In this document: positions 33,496 through 44,531 of the stretch, piece after piece
Layout of the letters: each line of letters opens with the position of its first letter
How positions within the stretch are numbered: position 1 is the first letter of the stretch
Assembly: GCF_050003625.1 (NCBI RefSeq)
Contig: NC_134397.1
Coordinates: 273,724,070-273,788,069, forward strand
Reading direction: 5' to 3'
Length of the DNA stretch: 64,000 nt
Source: Haematobia irritans
Lineage: Eukaryota > Arthropoda > Insecta > Diptera > Muscidae
Position numbers and translations under genes: made by a program
Notes under the pieces: model-generated
Seen by the model: only the letters and a program-made list of their open reading frames with translations
What the model was told of the DNA's origin: nothing
Databases searched by the model: none

Positions 33496-33810
33496 AAAAA
33501 AATTTTATTTCTATAGAAAATTATTAACATTTTATTTCTATAGAAAATTTTCTCAAAATTTTATTTCTATAGAAAATTTTGTCAATATCGTATTTCTATA
33601 CAAAATTTAATCAAAATTTTATTTCTATAGAAAATTTTATCAAAAATTTTATTTCTATAAAAAATTTGGTCAACATTTTATTTCTCTAGAAATTTTTATC
33701 AACATTTTATTTCTATAAAAAATTTTGTGAAAATTTTGTTTCAATAGAAAATTTTGTCGACATTTTATTTCTATGGAAAATTTTGTCAAAATGTTATTTC
33801 TATAGAAAAA
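33496..33810. repeat. 29-bp minisatellite
   Basis: About ten units, separated from the previous array by 160 bp of non-repeat sequence (33336-33495) that includes CCAATATTTCGAAACATC. Confidence 0.85.
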
Positions 33811-35480
33811 GGAAAAATGTTTTATTTCCTTTAAATACGAATGCCCCTTATTTTTTATACGAAAAAGTGAATTGCATTTTTAACGATTACTTACTATAAT
33901 GCCCAAAAATATCATCCCAAATGTTTCTCGTAAAAACTAGAGCAATATTTTGTTTTGCTGTTAATACCTTTTTACATAGAAATGCAGAAGGTTTTGTCCA
34001 CTTTATGTTATTTTTTTTTTTACTTCATACACAAGCGCCTTTCCATCAACTTACAACTAAACAAACGTACAATACATATAAAAGTTGTTGTTATTGTTAC
34101 TACGTGAGGGCAAAAAAAGATTCGAAATCCTCGATCCCTTCACTTTGTTTTCGAAAACATTTTGACTCGTTGTGTTTGATCCCGAAGACTGAAGTTGTTT
34201 GATTGACCGTTTCATACAACACAAACGAGAACGAGTTATGGTTGTATTCGAACTTACAAACATCGGTCCAAACGGGAACAACTACAAATCTCTACCTTAC
34301 TTGTTGGGCTTCGAGATGTTCTCGAACACAAAAATATATGACCGATGCACTGCTCTAGTTCGAATCCCCGTCCGGCAAAAGGTAAAATTAAAATAAAAAA
34401 AAATCATACAATTGAATAATTTCTTCTACAATGTTTGTATTACAGAAAAAGGTGCTAAGAACTAAAAAATCTCGTGGAAGTGAGAAAGATGTGGGGGAAT
34501 ATACAATTGGGCAGAAACAAAATTTTGAGCATTCAGGTCGAAAACCTATGTTGTTAGCACCTATATTACCTGTTTATTTTCATAATTCATTATGATTGTA
34601 AATATATAAATAAATAAATAAAATTTTGAGCACAATATTGTTTGGGAGAATTTGTTTTAAGCATATAATATTTTTGGGTGCAAAATGCTTCCAAACATAT
34701 TATATGTTCACATAATAACATATTGTTTTTTGGAAGACAACATTATTGAATTTGGATGCAAAAATACAAAATGTTTGGAACTTAGACTACCCAAACATAT
34801 ATTGTTTAGACCAATATGCTTTCAAACATATTATATATTGGAAGAGATCAAACATATAAATGTTTGGGCAATACCCAAAAATGTATATGCTTGAAGCAAA
34901 ATATGTTTGGGAGTATATGTTACAGAAGCGATTTTTTGTGAGCGTGTATTCCCCCACATCTTTCTCACTTCCACGAGATTTCTTAGTTCTTAGCACCTTT
35001 TTCTGTAATACAAACATTGTAGAAGAAATTATTCAATTGTATGATTTTTTTTTTATTTTAGTTTTACCTTTTGCCGGATGGGGATTCGAACAGCGGACCA
35101 CACAGTTTGTAGGGATCAAAGAAGTAGCTGATCAATTGCCCAAGGAAAAATAAAATGTTAATTTTGTAATAACAAGCAACAACCACCAAATTAATTCAAT
35201 ATCGCTCCCTGTTTAATAGCGCTCCAAGCTACTAAACACATATATGTTTATAGGCTATTTCTAAATTAATATATGTTTGCATCCAAGCATATTATATTTA
35301 CAAACATTTTATGTCCCAAACATAATATGTTCTAACATATTAACATATATGTCCCAAACATGTTATGCTTGTTTATGAACATTATATGATTGCACTCAAA
35401 AATATTGTGTTTAAAAATTTGTGTTCCAAACATATAATGTTTATAGCCAAACATATGAAAAACAGCCTTTTTCATCCGTG

Positions 35481-35885
35481 CAATAGAAAATTTTGCCAAA
35501 ATTTTATTTCCAATAGAAAATTTTGTCAAAATTTTATTTCCAATAGAAAATTTTGTCAAAATTTTATTTATATAGAAAATTTTGTCAAAAGTTTATTTCT
35601 ATAGAAAATTTTGTCAAAATTTTATTTCTATAGAAAAATGTATCAAAATTTTATTTCTACAGAAAATTTTGTCAAGATTTTGTCAAAATTGTATTTCTAT
35701 AGAAAATGTTGTCAAAATTTTATTTCTATAGAATTTTTTGTAAAAATTTTATTTCTATAGAAAATTTTGTCAAAATTTTATTTGTATCGAAAATTATGTC
35801 AAAATTTTATTTCTATAGAAAATTTTGTCAAACTTTTGTTTCTATAGAAAATTTTCTCAAAACTTTATTTCTATAGAAAATTTTC
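35481..35885. repeat. 29-bp minisatellite (MITE interior)
   Basis: About 14 units continuing the array at 31140-31300. Then 35886-36051 gives the right end of the hAT MITE, including AGTACTTTTTCGCTC and the CCATCCCTG terminus. Confidence 0.85.
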
Positions 35886-36059
35886 GCATTTTGTTTTTAA
35901 TTGAGGAATTTTATTTGCTTTAAATTCAGTCTAACGAAGCTATTGACAATAATCACCCAATTGGATTTTTGTTGACATTTAGTGAAAAGTACTTTTTCGC
36001 TCAAAAAATACCTTTTTTGTACTTTCTTAAAAATTGTATTTTCCATCCCTGTTACAGAA

Positions 36060-37309
36060 TCAATAAGAATTAAAAAAAAAAATATTTTAACATCATCAAT
36101 ACAATTTTTATAAATCTTATTTTTTGCATTTTTAATGGGTCAATTTTAACTTATATTGTTTAAAATAGGTTAAAAACAGAGTAAGAATAATTATCATGAT
36201 ACAAATTATGCTAAATCCAGTTTGGAACATTTGCGAAAGGACATTCGTCGTAGACAACCCCATTTTAAATTCAGCGCTTCTGCCCACTTTCGGCTTCAAA
36301 AAGAAGATTTTCACTACTTTTTTGGTTTGCTTACTGAAAACTGCATGGCTTTTGCTGGTCTTTTTTGTATGCATTTTTTTGGATGTGTTTATACCCATTA
36401 CCTACAGTAGCGTTCGAAATGCTTATTTGAAGTGGAACCTTAGGCTTCAATATACTTTTAGCCTTTTTAGCATTAAGCTATTTTTAAATATTTAATGTGA
36501 GCAAAAATAAACAAAACAAGCTACCATCCTAAACACTATACCCTGGAATAGCCATCGATGAGGTTACATTTTTATTAGCTGGATACATAAAAAAAACACC
36601 CAACACATTCTGGGTAAATTGTTTTTGGCATTGGAATACATTCCGGCAAAGTGGAATGCAAATAGGGAAAAAAGTCGACCGCAGTAACCGCACAATAAAA
36701 GTTACTATGCAAACAACACACAAAAAACAATGTGAAAAACAAAAAGAACCTAAAAGCAAACAAAAGACAACAACAACTAGCATCACAACATATACTCCAT
36801 ATCTACTCGCCCTTAAGAGGATGACTCCTCTTATTGGTTTCAAGCAATATCGTCTTTATTCGAATTTCCCCCCTCGTGGGGAGTACAGGCCAATTGAATT
36901 GTACAGTGAATGACTGTGGGTCGATTCCGGGGTATTAAGTGTCATGTTCGACATGAACTCATGGCTCTGATCCCCAAATGATTTGAGACCATATATAGCA
37001 CACACACACTGCTTCTACATGAATTTATGGGAACAAGTACCGCACAGTACATGTAGCATATAAACATGCCTATTTTTATGCTTAAATTTTTTTCCTTCAC
37101 TTAGAGGATTTTGTTTTTATGCCTTGTTGTTTTATTAAAACGTAAATGTTGGTGTATTAGGACATATATGCTATTCAAACTAAGTATCGAAAACGTTTAA
37201 AATCACTCAATTTTTTTATTAATTCTAGGGATATTTGTGAGTACCGCAGAGTTGTACAAATCGTCTTTATAAGTAGTGTTTTGTGGTATATAAAACTATG
37301 GTTATAGTG
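36060..37309. other. Mostly non-repetitive DNA
   Basis: Two overlapping plus-strand frames (36196-36495 and 36222-36410) show some protein-like composition; the second reads LRKDIRRRQPHFKFSAS. I cannot assign a family. A faint resemblance to Harbinger-type nucleases is too weak to call. The rest shows nothing. Confidence 0.3.
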
Positions 37310-38544
37310 CACTGTTAGAAAAATATGTTTTTCATATGTTCCGATATAAACAAAATGTGTTTCGGGCACAATTTTAAAACACAATATATTTAAGTGCAAA
37401 CATGTAATGTTCCTAAACTAACACTAAATGTTTGGGACATCTATGTTAATATGTTAGAATATATTATGTTTGGGGCGTGAATGTTTCATAAAAATAATAT
37501 GTGTGAATGCAAACATATATAAATTTACAAATTTCGAGTAAACATACATATGTTGTGTATTTTATATATGTTTTGTATTTTATTCAAAGCGATAGAGAGA
37601 GTATAGAGAGAGAATAGAGATGGAAACCGGGAGAGTTCACAAAAGATACCAACATAACACAGCGAAAGAATCAAAAGAGACAATTTCTGTGAAACCGCTT
37701 TTATGTTGTTTCGGAAAACTGTTTTATGATAAGGCCAAAAATTTTATATGCTTAAGTCTAAATATTATTTAATTTGAATAAAGAGAATAGACATTCGGAA
37801 CCAGGAGAATAGACATTTGAAAAACAAACAGCATATGTTTTCGCCTTGAGAGCAACATTTTATGTATGTGTGACCATGTGTTTTGTTTATCATTTTGGCA
37901 TTATGGGCACAATTTTTTCTTGGTTCGTTAAAAGAAATCAGGGGTCTTCATAAAAATAACGAAAGGGCAGAGGGTAGAGTTGGGACAGTAAAGTATAATA
38001 AGGAGGAAATAGTGAAAAATTAAACAGTAAAATGTATAAAAACAAAGTTTAGTTCCTTTTTATTAATAAGTAGTCCACGAGGAGTTGACGCACACCTTCA
38101 AATATAAAAGCGGGCATTAAGTTCGAGTTCTGCAGCTAAAACAATTTACAAAAGTTTATTTTCTTTAAAATGAATTATTAAAGAAAAATAAAAGGCATTT
38201 TAGAGCGATGGTGTTAAATGCTAGTAAAAAACTGTTCACTCCTAAATAAATTTATATTTATATTATAAAATTATTTATGTATGTTTATACTCGATTCCAC
38301 GTTCTTCTTTTGTTAGAGTTTTTTAATTCCTTCCAAATTTTTAAGTTTTATACCAAAAACAGTTTTTTGTTACAAAATTGTTATTTTTGTAATAAAAAAA
38401 TAATATTTTATCCAAAAAAAAGTCAATTTCGTTTATATCAAGCACTGTTACTGACTATAAATCTTTAATAAACCACATTTCGAAGTTTCATTATACAAAT
38501 TTAATATAGTATAAATATAAATGTGTAAATTAAAAAAAAAAGTG

Positions 38545-38620
38545 TTCGGTCGGAGCAGGGATTGAACATGACCCTTTGCATGCAAGGCAGACGTGGTAAC
38601 AACTGCTCCTCGTGGCAAAC
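38545..38620 (-). other. tRNA-like sequence (SINE or tRNA relic)
   Basis: The minus strand has GAGGAGCAGTTGTTACCACG, then CTGCCTTGCATGCAAAGG (anticodon-arm-like, resembling tRNA-Ala), then box-B-like GTTCAATCCC and TGCTCCGACCG. Pairing is imperfect at the acceptor end, so a pol III promoter relic is more likely than a working tRNA. Confidence 0.5.
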
Positions 38621-38732
38621 AAATGTATGGTTCTGTTAAATAATGTTATGTTTGCATGGGCTCGTGGGCGCTGCAAACTATGCTATATAAATGTAACTTA
38701 TAACGATAATTATCCACTGGTGACTATAACAG

Positions 38733-38806
38733 CTACGTAGCCCAGTGGATAGTGCGTTGGCTTACAAACTGTATGGTCCTCGGTTCGATTCTCCGTGCAG
38801 GCGAAA
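38733..38806 (+). other. tRNA-like sequence in foldback center
   Basis: Box-A-like TAGCCCAGTGGATAG, an anticodon-arm-like GGCTTACAAACTGTATGG and box-B GGTTCGATTC. It continues into GGCGAAAGGTAAAATT and TTACAGAAAAAGGTGC, as in the tRNA-like module of the foldback at 31301-35480. Confidence 0.55.
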
Positions 38807-38984
38807 GGTAAAATTTAAAAAATATATAAAATTTAAAAAAATCTTCAATATTATTTGTATTACAGAAAAAGGTGCCAAGAACTAAAAAATTCCGTGGAAG
38901 TGAAAATTATGTGAGGAAATGAGCACAAAATTTCTTCAGGGAAAATTCTTCCAAGTATATAATATTTTTTTTGGGCTCAAAATG

Positions 38985-39083
38985 TTTGACGGATGTGATA
39001 TGGTATTGAAAATTTAGATCTACAGAGTGGTGCAGGGTATAATATAGTCGGCCCCGCCCGACTTTAGACTTTCCTTACTTGTT
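38985..39083 (-). mobile_element. DINE-B-like 5' end fragment
   Basis: GACGGATGTGATATGG, then ATTTAGATCTACAGAGTGG, the GTCGGCCCCGCCCGAC hairpin and CTTTCCTTACTTGTT. Only the terminal 100 bp are present. Confidence 0.8.
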
Positions 39084-40084
39084 TTTTTTTTTTAATTTCC
39101 TTTGCCTGAATATTTTGACTTACTCGTCGTACGTTCCGATTTCTTTTAACGAACCAAGAAAAAATTGTGCCCATAATGCCAAAATGATAAACAAAACACA
39201 TGTCCACGCATACATAAAATGGTGCTCTCAAGCCGAAAACACATGCTGTTTTTTTTTTCAAATGTCTATTCTCTTGGTTCCGAATGTCTATTCTCTTTAC
39301 TCCGAATATTCATTTTAATATTCAAATTAAATAATAATTAGACTTAAGCATATCAAATTTTTGGCCTTATCATAAAACAGTTTTCCGAAATAACATGCCA
39401 GCGGTTTCACAGAAATTGCTCTCTTTTCATTCTCTCGATGTGTTATGTTGATATCTTTCGTCAACCCTCCCGGTTTCCATCTCTATTTCTTTCTCTATAC
39501 TCGTTCTCTCTCTCTGTCGCTCTCTGAATAAAATATCACAACATATATATGTTTACTCGAAATTTGTAAATTTATATATATATATACATTCACACATATT
39601 ATTTTTGTTAAACATTCATGCCCCAAACATAATATATTCTTACATATTAACATATGTCTCCCAATCATTTGGTGTTGGTTTAGGAACATTACATATTTGC
39701 ACTTAAATATATTGTGTTTAAAAATTGTGCTCGAAACACATTTTGTTTATATCGGAACATTTGAAAAACATATTTTTCTAAGAGTGTAAGAAGAAAGCCC
39801 ACATCTTTGCAACCGGGAAAGACTTTTATCAGTGTGGTTAGTTTAGGTATAGTGGCAGCCTGTTCGGTTTTTAAACTATGTAGTCCTAGACTAGGCAGTC
39901 CTGAAGAATTCTATTTTTAGCTCAAGTACGAGGGACTTACTTTGATTTGATTACTGAGTCTGAACGGCGAAACCACTTGGAAAAGCTCTAAAACATTTAC
40001 ACTTCAGGTATCCACTACACTTATATTTCCACTATTCACGACAAAACCACAAGTGTGAAAATTTGTTGTTCCGAATTCCATGGA

Positions 40085-40390
40085 TTTTTCAGACTTACCG
40101 ACTGAGTTGCAACGCCGTTCGGACTCGGCTATAAAAAGTAGGACCATTATCATAGAGAATCGGGTAGCTCTCAGTGATAAGAGATAAGAGATAAATTTAC
40201 CACTGCGATATCACAATGCAATGAATAGTCTAAGTAAGCCCGAAATATCGGGCTGCCACTATCAGGACTGTGGAGTCGAGTTAATTTTGCTCGACTCCGG
40301 CTGCGACACCGACTCCAGCAAAATCTTCAGACTCCGACTTCGGCGCCGGCTCCGACTCCACAGGCCTGGCCACTATAACTAACCTAACCT
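40085..40390 (+). mobile_element. SINE 3' part, split by a hAT MITE
   Basis: Begins within the SINE body (AACGCCGTTCGGACTCGGC), continues through CACTGCGATATCACAATG and TCGGGCTGCCACT. It resumes after the 106-bp insertion with AACTAACCTAACCT. The tRNA-like head is missing. Confidence 0.8.
40263..40368. mobile_element. 106-bp hAT-type MITE (GACTCC-rich)
   Basis: Ends CAGGACTGTGGAGTCG and rc CAGGCCTGTGGAGTCG, flanked by an exact 8-bp duplication GCCACTAT (40255-40262, 40369-40376). It is composed largely of CGACTCC words, as in the longer elements at 43943 and 46464. Confidence 0.88.
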
Positions 40391-40905
40391 ATCCTACGTT
40401 GGTTTACTAATTTAAAGATTTTGATTTCACAATATCAAAGTCTTTTATCCAGAAATTTGTTTTGTGATGATGACCTAATGTTATTGTTACAAGACCTGAA
40501 AATACATGATTGTATTGATTGTAGAATCCACTTTTATTATTACTAAACTTTGACATATAGTTGGCGAACAACAAATCAACACTTATCAGTGGATTTGGTC
40601 TACAATAAAAAATGTTAGAGGCAAAAAAAGCCCACAACGAAATACTCAATTGAATTTAATATTTATTAGCAAACGATGAGATAGATAAGATAGATCCCTA
40701 AAGTTTTGTTAACTCGATAAGGGAGTTAATTCAATTAACATAAAACATTTGACACATTTCTATTAGCGTTAGAAAAAAAATGGTATAGTAATAATGATTC
40801 GTTTAATAATTACATTCTTATAGTCTCAATTTTTATGGTTGATTGTCTGGTTGAGTTTAAACAAAGGGAGAATATATAGTGGAAAAAACAGGTTAACAAA
40901 AAAAA
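40391..40905. other. Spacer, nothing recognised
   Basis: AT-rich DNA without a supported gene. The frame at 40407-40649 on the minus strand has no motif. Confidence 0.4.
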
Positions 40906-41790
40906 GCAAGTAAGGAAAGTCTAAAGTCGGGCGGGGCCGACTATATTACACCCTGCACCACTTTGTAGATCTAAATTTTCGATACCATATCACATCCGTC
41001 AAATGTGTTGGGTGCTATATATAAAGGTTTTTCCTAAATACATACATTTAAATATCACTCGATATGGACAGAATTTGATAGACTTCTACTAAATCTATAG
41101 ACTCAAAATTTAATTCGGTTAATGCACTACACTGAAAAAAATATTTTCGTGAGGTCAAAGATTTCATGTCTTTAAAACACGAATGCAAAGTCTTAATTTG
41201 GAAAATAAAGTTGTCTTTAAATCGTTTTTAAATGACTTTGATAGCATATGAAGAAAAAAGCCGAAAAAGCGAAAAATTAAAATTTGCTTCCTAGAAGCAA
41301 GTACAAAAAACCCAAATTTAAAAGAGAATTGTGTCTTAAAGGCATCCTTACTTGTATTCTCCGCTTCTTTGGCTCGGAATCAATACCAAAATATTTAAAG
41401 TAAAGACAAAATCTTTGGAACCGGCCATGTTTTTTTTTCACAATGTTGGTAAAAAAAAATATGGGAAACATTTAAATCTGAAGCAATTTTAAGGAAACTT
41501 CGCAAAAGCTTATTTATGATTTATCGCTCGATATATATGTATTAGATGTTTGGAAAAATTAGTCATTTTTACAACTTTTCGACTAAGCAGTGGCGATTTT
41601 ACCAGGAAAATGTTGGTATTTTGACCATTTTTGTCGAAATCAGAAAAACATATATATGGGAACTATATCTAAATCTGAACCGATTTCAACCAAATTTGGC
41701 ACGCATAGCTACAATGCTAATTCTACTCCTTGTGCAAAATTTCAACTAAATTGGAGCAAAAAATTGGCCCCTGTGGTCATATGAGTCATA
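40906..41790 (+). mobile_element. DINE-B-like element, truncated and split by a MITE
   Basis: Starts GCAAGTAAGGAAAGTCTAA with the GTCGGGCGGGGCCGAC hairpin. It is interrupted at 41130-41440 by a CACTGAAAAA MITE, resumes with AATATGGGAAACATTTAAA, and stops after one central unit near GTGGTCATATGAGTC. Confidence 0.8.
41130..41440 (-). mobile_element. CACTGAAAAA-type MITE, shortened copy
   Basis: Begins CACTGAAAAAAATATTTTCG and ends near GGAACCGGCCATG plus a T run. It is the reverse of the copies at 46897-47549 and 55077-55581 with an internal deletion. Its superfamily is not clear to me. Confidence 0.72.
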
Positions 41791-41999
41791 CATTGCTATG
41801 GATGACTTGAGTTCGTTTGATGTGATCATTACTATACGGTGTAAGTGTTAGTTATTGTCATTGTACTCGAAACACGTATGTATATAAATCGATAGAAACT
41901 TACGGTTTTTACCGATTTATTTTTCTTATTTCAAAGGTTATTCGACTATCTATTGCTACAGACCCACATACACTAAAATCATTATTATATTTAACTAGT

Positions 42000-44531
42000 G
42001 TAGCCCGGCCCGCTTCGCTGCGCCTTCCGAAGCATATTTGGAGGAATATTTTGCGTTAACTTAGTCAACTATATCCTTCGTGCTGAAAACAAATTCGAAA
42101 AGATTTGAATTCTTTTAAACAAATCGGACTACTTGATTTTTCGTTTATAGGTACAAATACGGCGGGAGAGGGTGTACCTTCGTCTATATTTCTTGTGAAT
42201 TTTAAGTGTGGTTTGTCAAGGAAAGGTATCCTTCTCCTCAACATATCTGAAAATTAAGCACTATATTATAATAACATTCAAAGAATTACTGTTTCCCATC
42301 CAATAAATCGGAAAAAGCAAAAATAGTAAAAAATTTTACCACATTAACATTTGCTAAAATGTTGGAAAATGATGCACTCCCTACGTTGGCTGCCAATTTC
42401 ATGTACATTTAAGTTCTTTTCTAAAAAGAAGTCTGGCAGAAGGCTGTGCAAAAATCATAAAATTATGTACCGAGTTCCCATTTACGGACAACCCTCTACT
42501 TTCAATTTAAGAAAAAAAAAAGGACAAAAGGGAACCCTCTCCCCACCTTCGCTCCACTCCGACCTGCTATCGGACTATCACGTACTCTATATTAATTTCG
42601 CAACTACTCAATGGTCCCTATAAATTCTATCGAAGTAAATCGACAAAGTTTATTTCAATTTTCCCCTTCCCCAACCAGATATCGAAAAATATACTATATA
42701 TACATATACTAATTTAAAAATCATGTATAAATTTAATCACCTCCTCCCACGTTCCCTGTAAATTTCAAGTAGATCGGCGATGTTTAAAATTTGCTCTATT
42801 GTTTTAAAGGGACGTCACTTTCCCCGATACAATATCGACAAACACCGTAGTGAATAGCACTCTAACCTTCCCTGAAAATTCTTGAAACTTTCCTTCAAGT
42901 GTGGGGCAAGGAAGGTTGCCTCTTCGTTCATAACCTTCCCCCACTGCCTATGTAAATTTCAAGAAATCTTAAGAATGGTTGTTTTTTTTTTGCAGTTTTA
43001 GAGAAGGACCTCCTCCCCGACTAAATATCGAAAAGTGATGTAGCGTATCTTTTGTAAACGTCCCAGGAAATGTTAAGCAAATTATAAGCCTAAAAGGGCG
43101 GCCTCTCTTCCGTCCAAATATCACAAAATCAGGTATCAACTATTAATATCGTAACCTCTCCCCAGTCCCCTGTAAATTTCAAGTAACTCGGTAAAAGTTT
43201 AATTGTTTCTCTGTATGTACTTAAGAGAAACGGATGTCTCCCTATGCCCTTTTATTTTTATTAAAAAATCGAGAACCTGATATAAATTTCATAACCCATT
43301 TTTTCCGTAAAATTTCATATGTGATTTCATCCACATATGAAATCATCGGGTACCCCATATTAATTCCATAACCTCACCACATGTTCTCTGTAAATCTCAG
43401 ATAATTTAGAGAATTTTAGTTTTTTCACTGTACTTAAAAAAAGGTCGAACAAAGGGGAGGCCCCCTCCGCCACCAAATATCGAAATAAAAAGTAGCGGAT
43501 CTTTGTCTAGATGCCAACCCCAATCTTCAATGAAAATTTCAAGCAAATCGGTCAACTTTGGTCCAATTTTCAAAAAGTCCGACGAAGGGGAGGCCCCCCT
43601 CCGCGACCAGGTGTCAAAAAATAAGGTACCCTATTTTCACCACATGAACGCCCCCTACGATCTCTGAAAGTTCCAAGTAAATCGGTTCAGCCGTTTCGGA
43701 GCCAACTCGAAACATACAAACAAACAAATAAACAAACATAGATTGAATTTTATATATAGATTTATTTTATTAGTTATTAACGTAAGTTTTTATACCCACA
43801 ATTATAGTATGGTGATGGGAGTATAATAAGTTTGTCATTCCGTTTATAATACATCGAAATATCGATTTTCGACTACATAAATTATATATTCTTGATCAGG
43901 AAGAAATATAACCACGTCCGTCTGTCTGGCTGTTGTAGCCACCAGGGCTGTGGAGTCGACTCAATTTTGCTCGACTCCGGCATTTCTTATTAACCTCGAC
44001 TCTAGAGTCGACTCCAAGTGGTGTACCTAAATCTCATTTTAACAGTATTCCAATTGTAATTTTAAGGTGTAGTATTCCAAAAATATACCGATACATGTAT
44101 TCTATTTTGCCTTGCCAGAATATATATTTATAAAAACAAAAAATTTCAAAAAATAATTAGCTTCCAGAAGTTTAAGAAATAAAATCCTGGTATTAATCTA
44201 TATAGGCATTTTATAAAAAATAAATCTATATAAAAAAGAAAAATACACAAAAATCAAAATGTCGGGCTAATCAGATAGAAAGTTTAGATGTTAAAAAATT
44301 TAATGTGTCGGATATAGAAAACAAACATAAACTGCCAAAAATTAGGACGGGCGGAATTTTAAATAACCACTACCACACTGAAAAATAGCATGCGCGTTCC
44401 AAAGATTTTGTTTTTACTTTAACAATTTTGGTATTGATTCCGAGCCAAAGAAGCGGAGAATACAAGTAAGGATACCTTTAAGACGCAATTCTCTTTTAAA
44501 TTTGGGTTTTGTGTACTTGCTTCCAGGAAGC
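42000..44531 (+). repeat. 2.5-kb tandem duplication, copy 1
   Basis: Runs from GTAGCCCGGCCCGCTTCGC to TTGCTTCCAGGAAGC. Contents: an interspersed repeat of about 1.76 kb (42000-43762) with degenerate units around TGTAAATTTCAAGTA, ending AACAAACATAGATTGAATTT; a DINE tail (43791-43942); the left end of a hAT element (from 43943); and the left part of a MITE (44376-44531). The breakpoint lies inside the MITE. The short frame at 42351-42623 is not convincing. Confidence 0.93.

Larger units (their letters stand above)
32144..34357. mobile_element. hAT-like non-autonomous element (2.2 kb)
   Basis: Inverted ends TAGAGCATTGCAT and rc TAGAGCAGTGCATC, flanked by an exact 8-bp duplication GTTCGAAT (32136-32143, 34358-34365). 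Removing it rejoins the tRNA-like box-B of the host foldback element. The interior holds a DINE-A tail fragment and two 29-bp minisatellite arrays. No transposase frame was recognised. Confidence 0.75.
31301..35480. mobile_element. Foldback element with complex inverted arms
   Basis: Four blocks share AAACATATAATGTTTGG-type words. Block A (31301-31746) is inverted at about 34505-34945. Block B (31747-32143) is inverted at about 35090-35480. Between B and A lies a tRNA-like module (ACAAACTGTGTGGTCCGCTG, box-B GTTCGAATCC), seen at 32115-32143/34358-34400 and again inverted at 35070-35115. Outer ends are CACGCTCAC at the left and CATCCGTG at the right; minisatellite flanks the insertion on both sides. 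A 2.2-kb hAT-like element (32144-34357) splits it. No transposase was seen. Confidence 0.72.
19296..36051 (-). mobile_element. hAT-type MITE split by 15 kb of nested insertions
   Basis: Left end CAGGAATGGAAAATGCAGTA and right end rc CAGGGATGGAAAATACAATT match the two ends of the 656-bp copy at 51198-51853, in reverse. Flanks TCACAGAA (19288-19295) and TTACAGAA (36052-36059) are an 8-bp target duplication with one change. Without the insertions (19609-31096 and 31301-35480), about 1.1 kb remains, partly 29-bp minisatellite. No transposase is encoded. Confidence 0.83.
37310..39786. mobile_element. Foldback element with about 630-bp inverted arms
   Basis: The left arm (37310-37939) and right arm (39138-39786, inverted) align over their whole length, from GTTAGAAAAATATGTTTTTC-type ends through GATGGAAACCGGGAG to TTTTTTCTTGGTTCGTTAAA. 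Small indels separate them. The center holds two tRNA-like sequences and a DINE-B end fragment (38985-39083). Arms use the same TATGTTTGG-type words as the element at 31301-35480, so the two are related. Confidence 0.82.

Noticed and set aside
34685..35153. Several frames rich in MFG, YV and NI residues
   Set aside because: They translate the TATGTTTGG-type inverted repeats of the foldback element on both strands.
36222..36410. Harbinger-type nuclease N-terminus
   Set aside because: The resemblance is a few residues only, with no catalytic motif and no terminal repeats.
38733..38806. Genuine tRNA gene
   Set aside because: Box A and box B are recognisable, but the acceptor stem does not pair well by eye and the sequence lies in a transposon.
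42351..42623. 90-codon frame also seen at 44883-45098
   Set aside because: Repeated only because of the tandem duplication. It is broken in copy 2 by a length change in an A run and has no motif.
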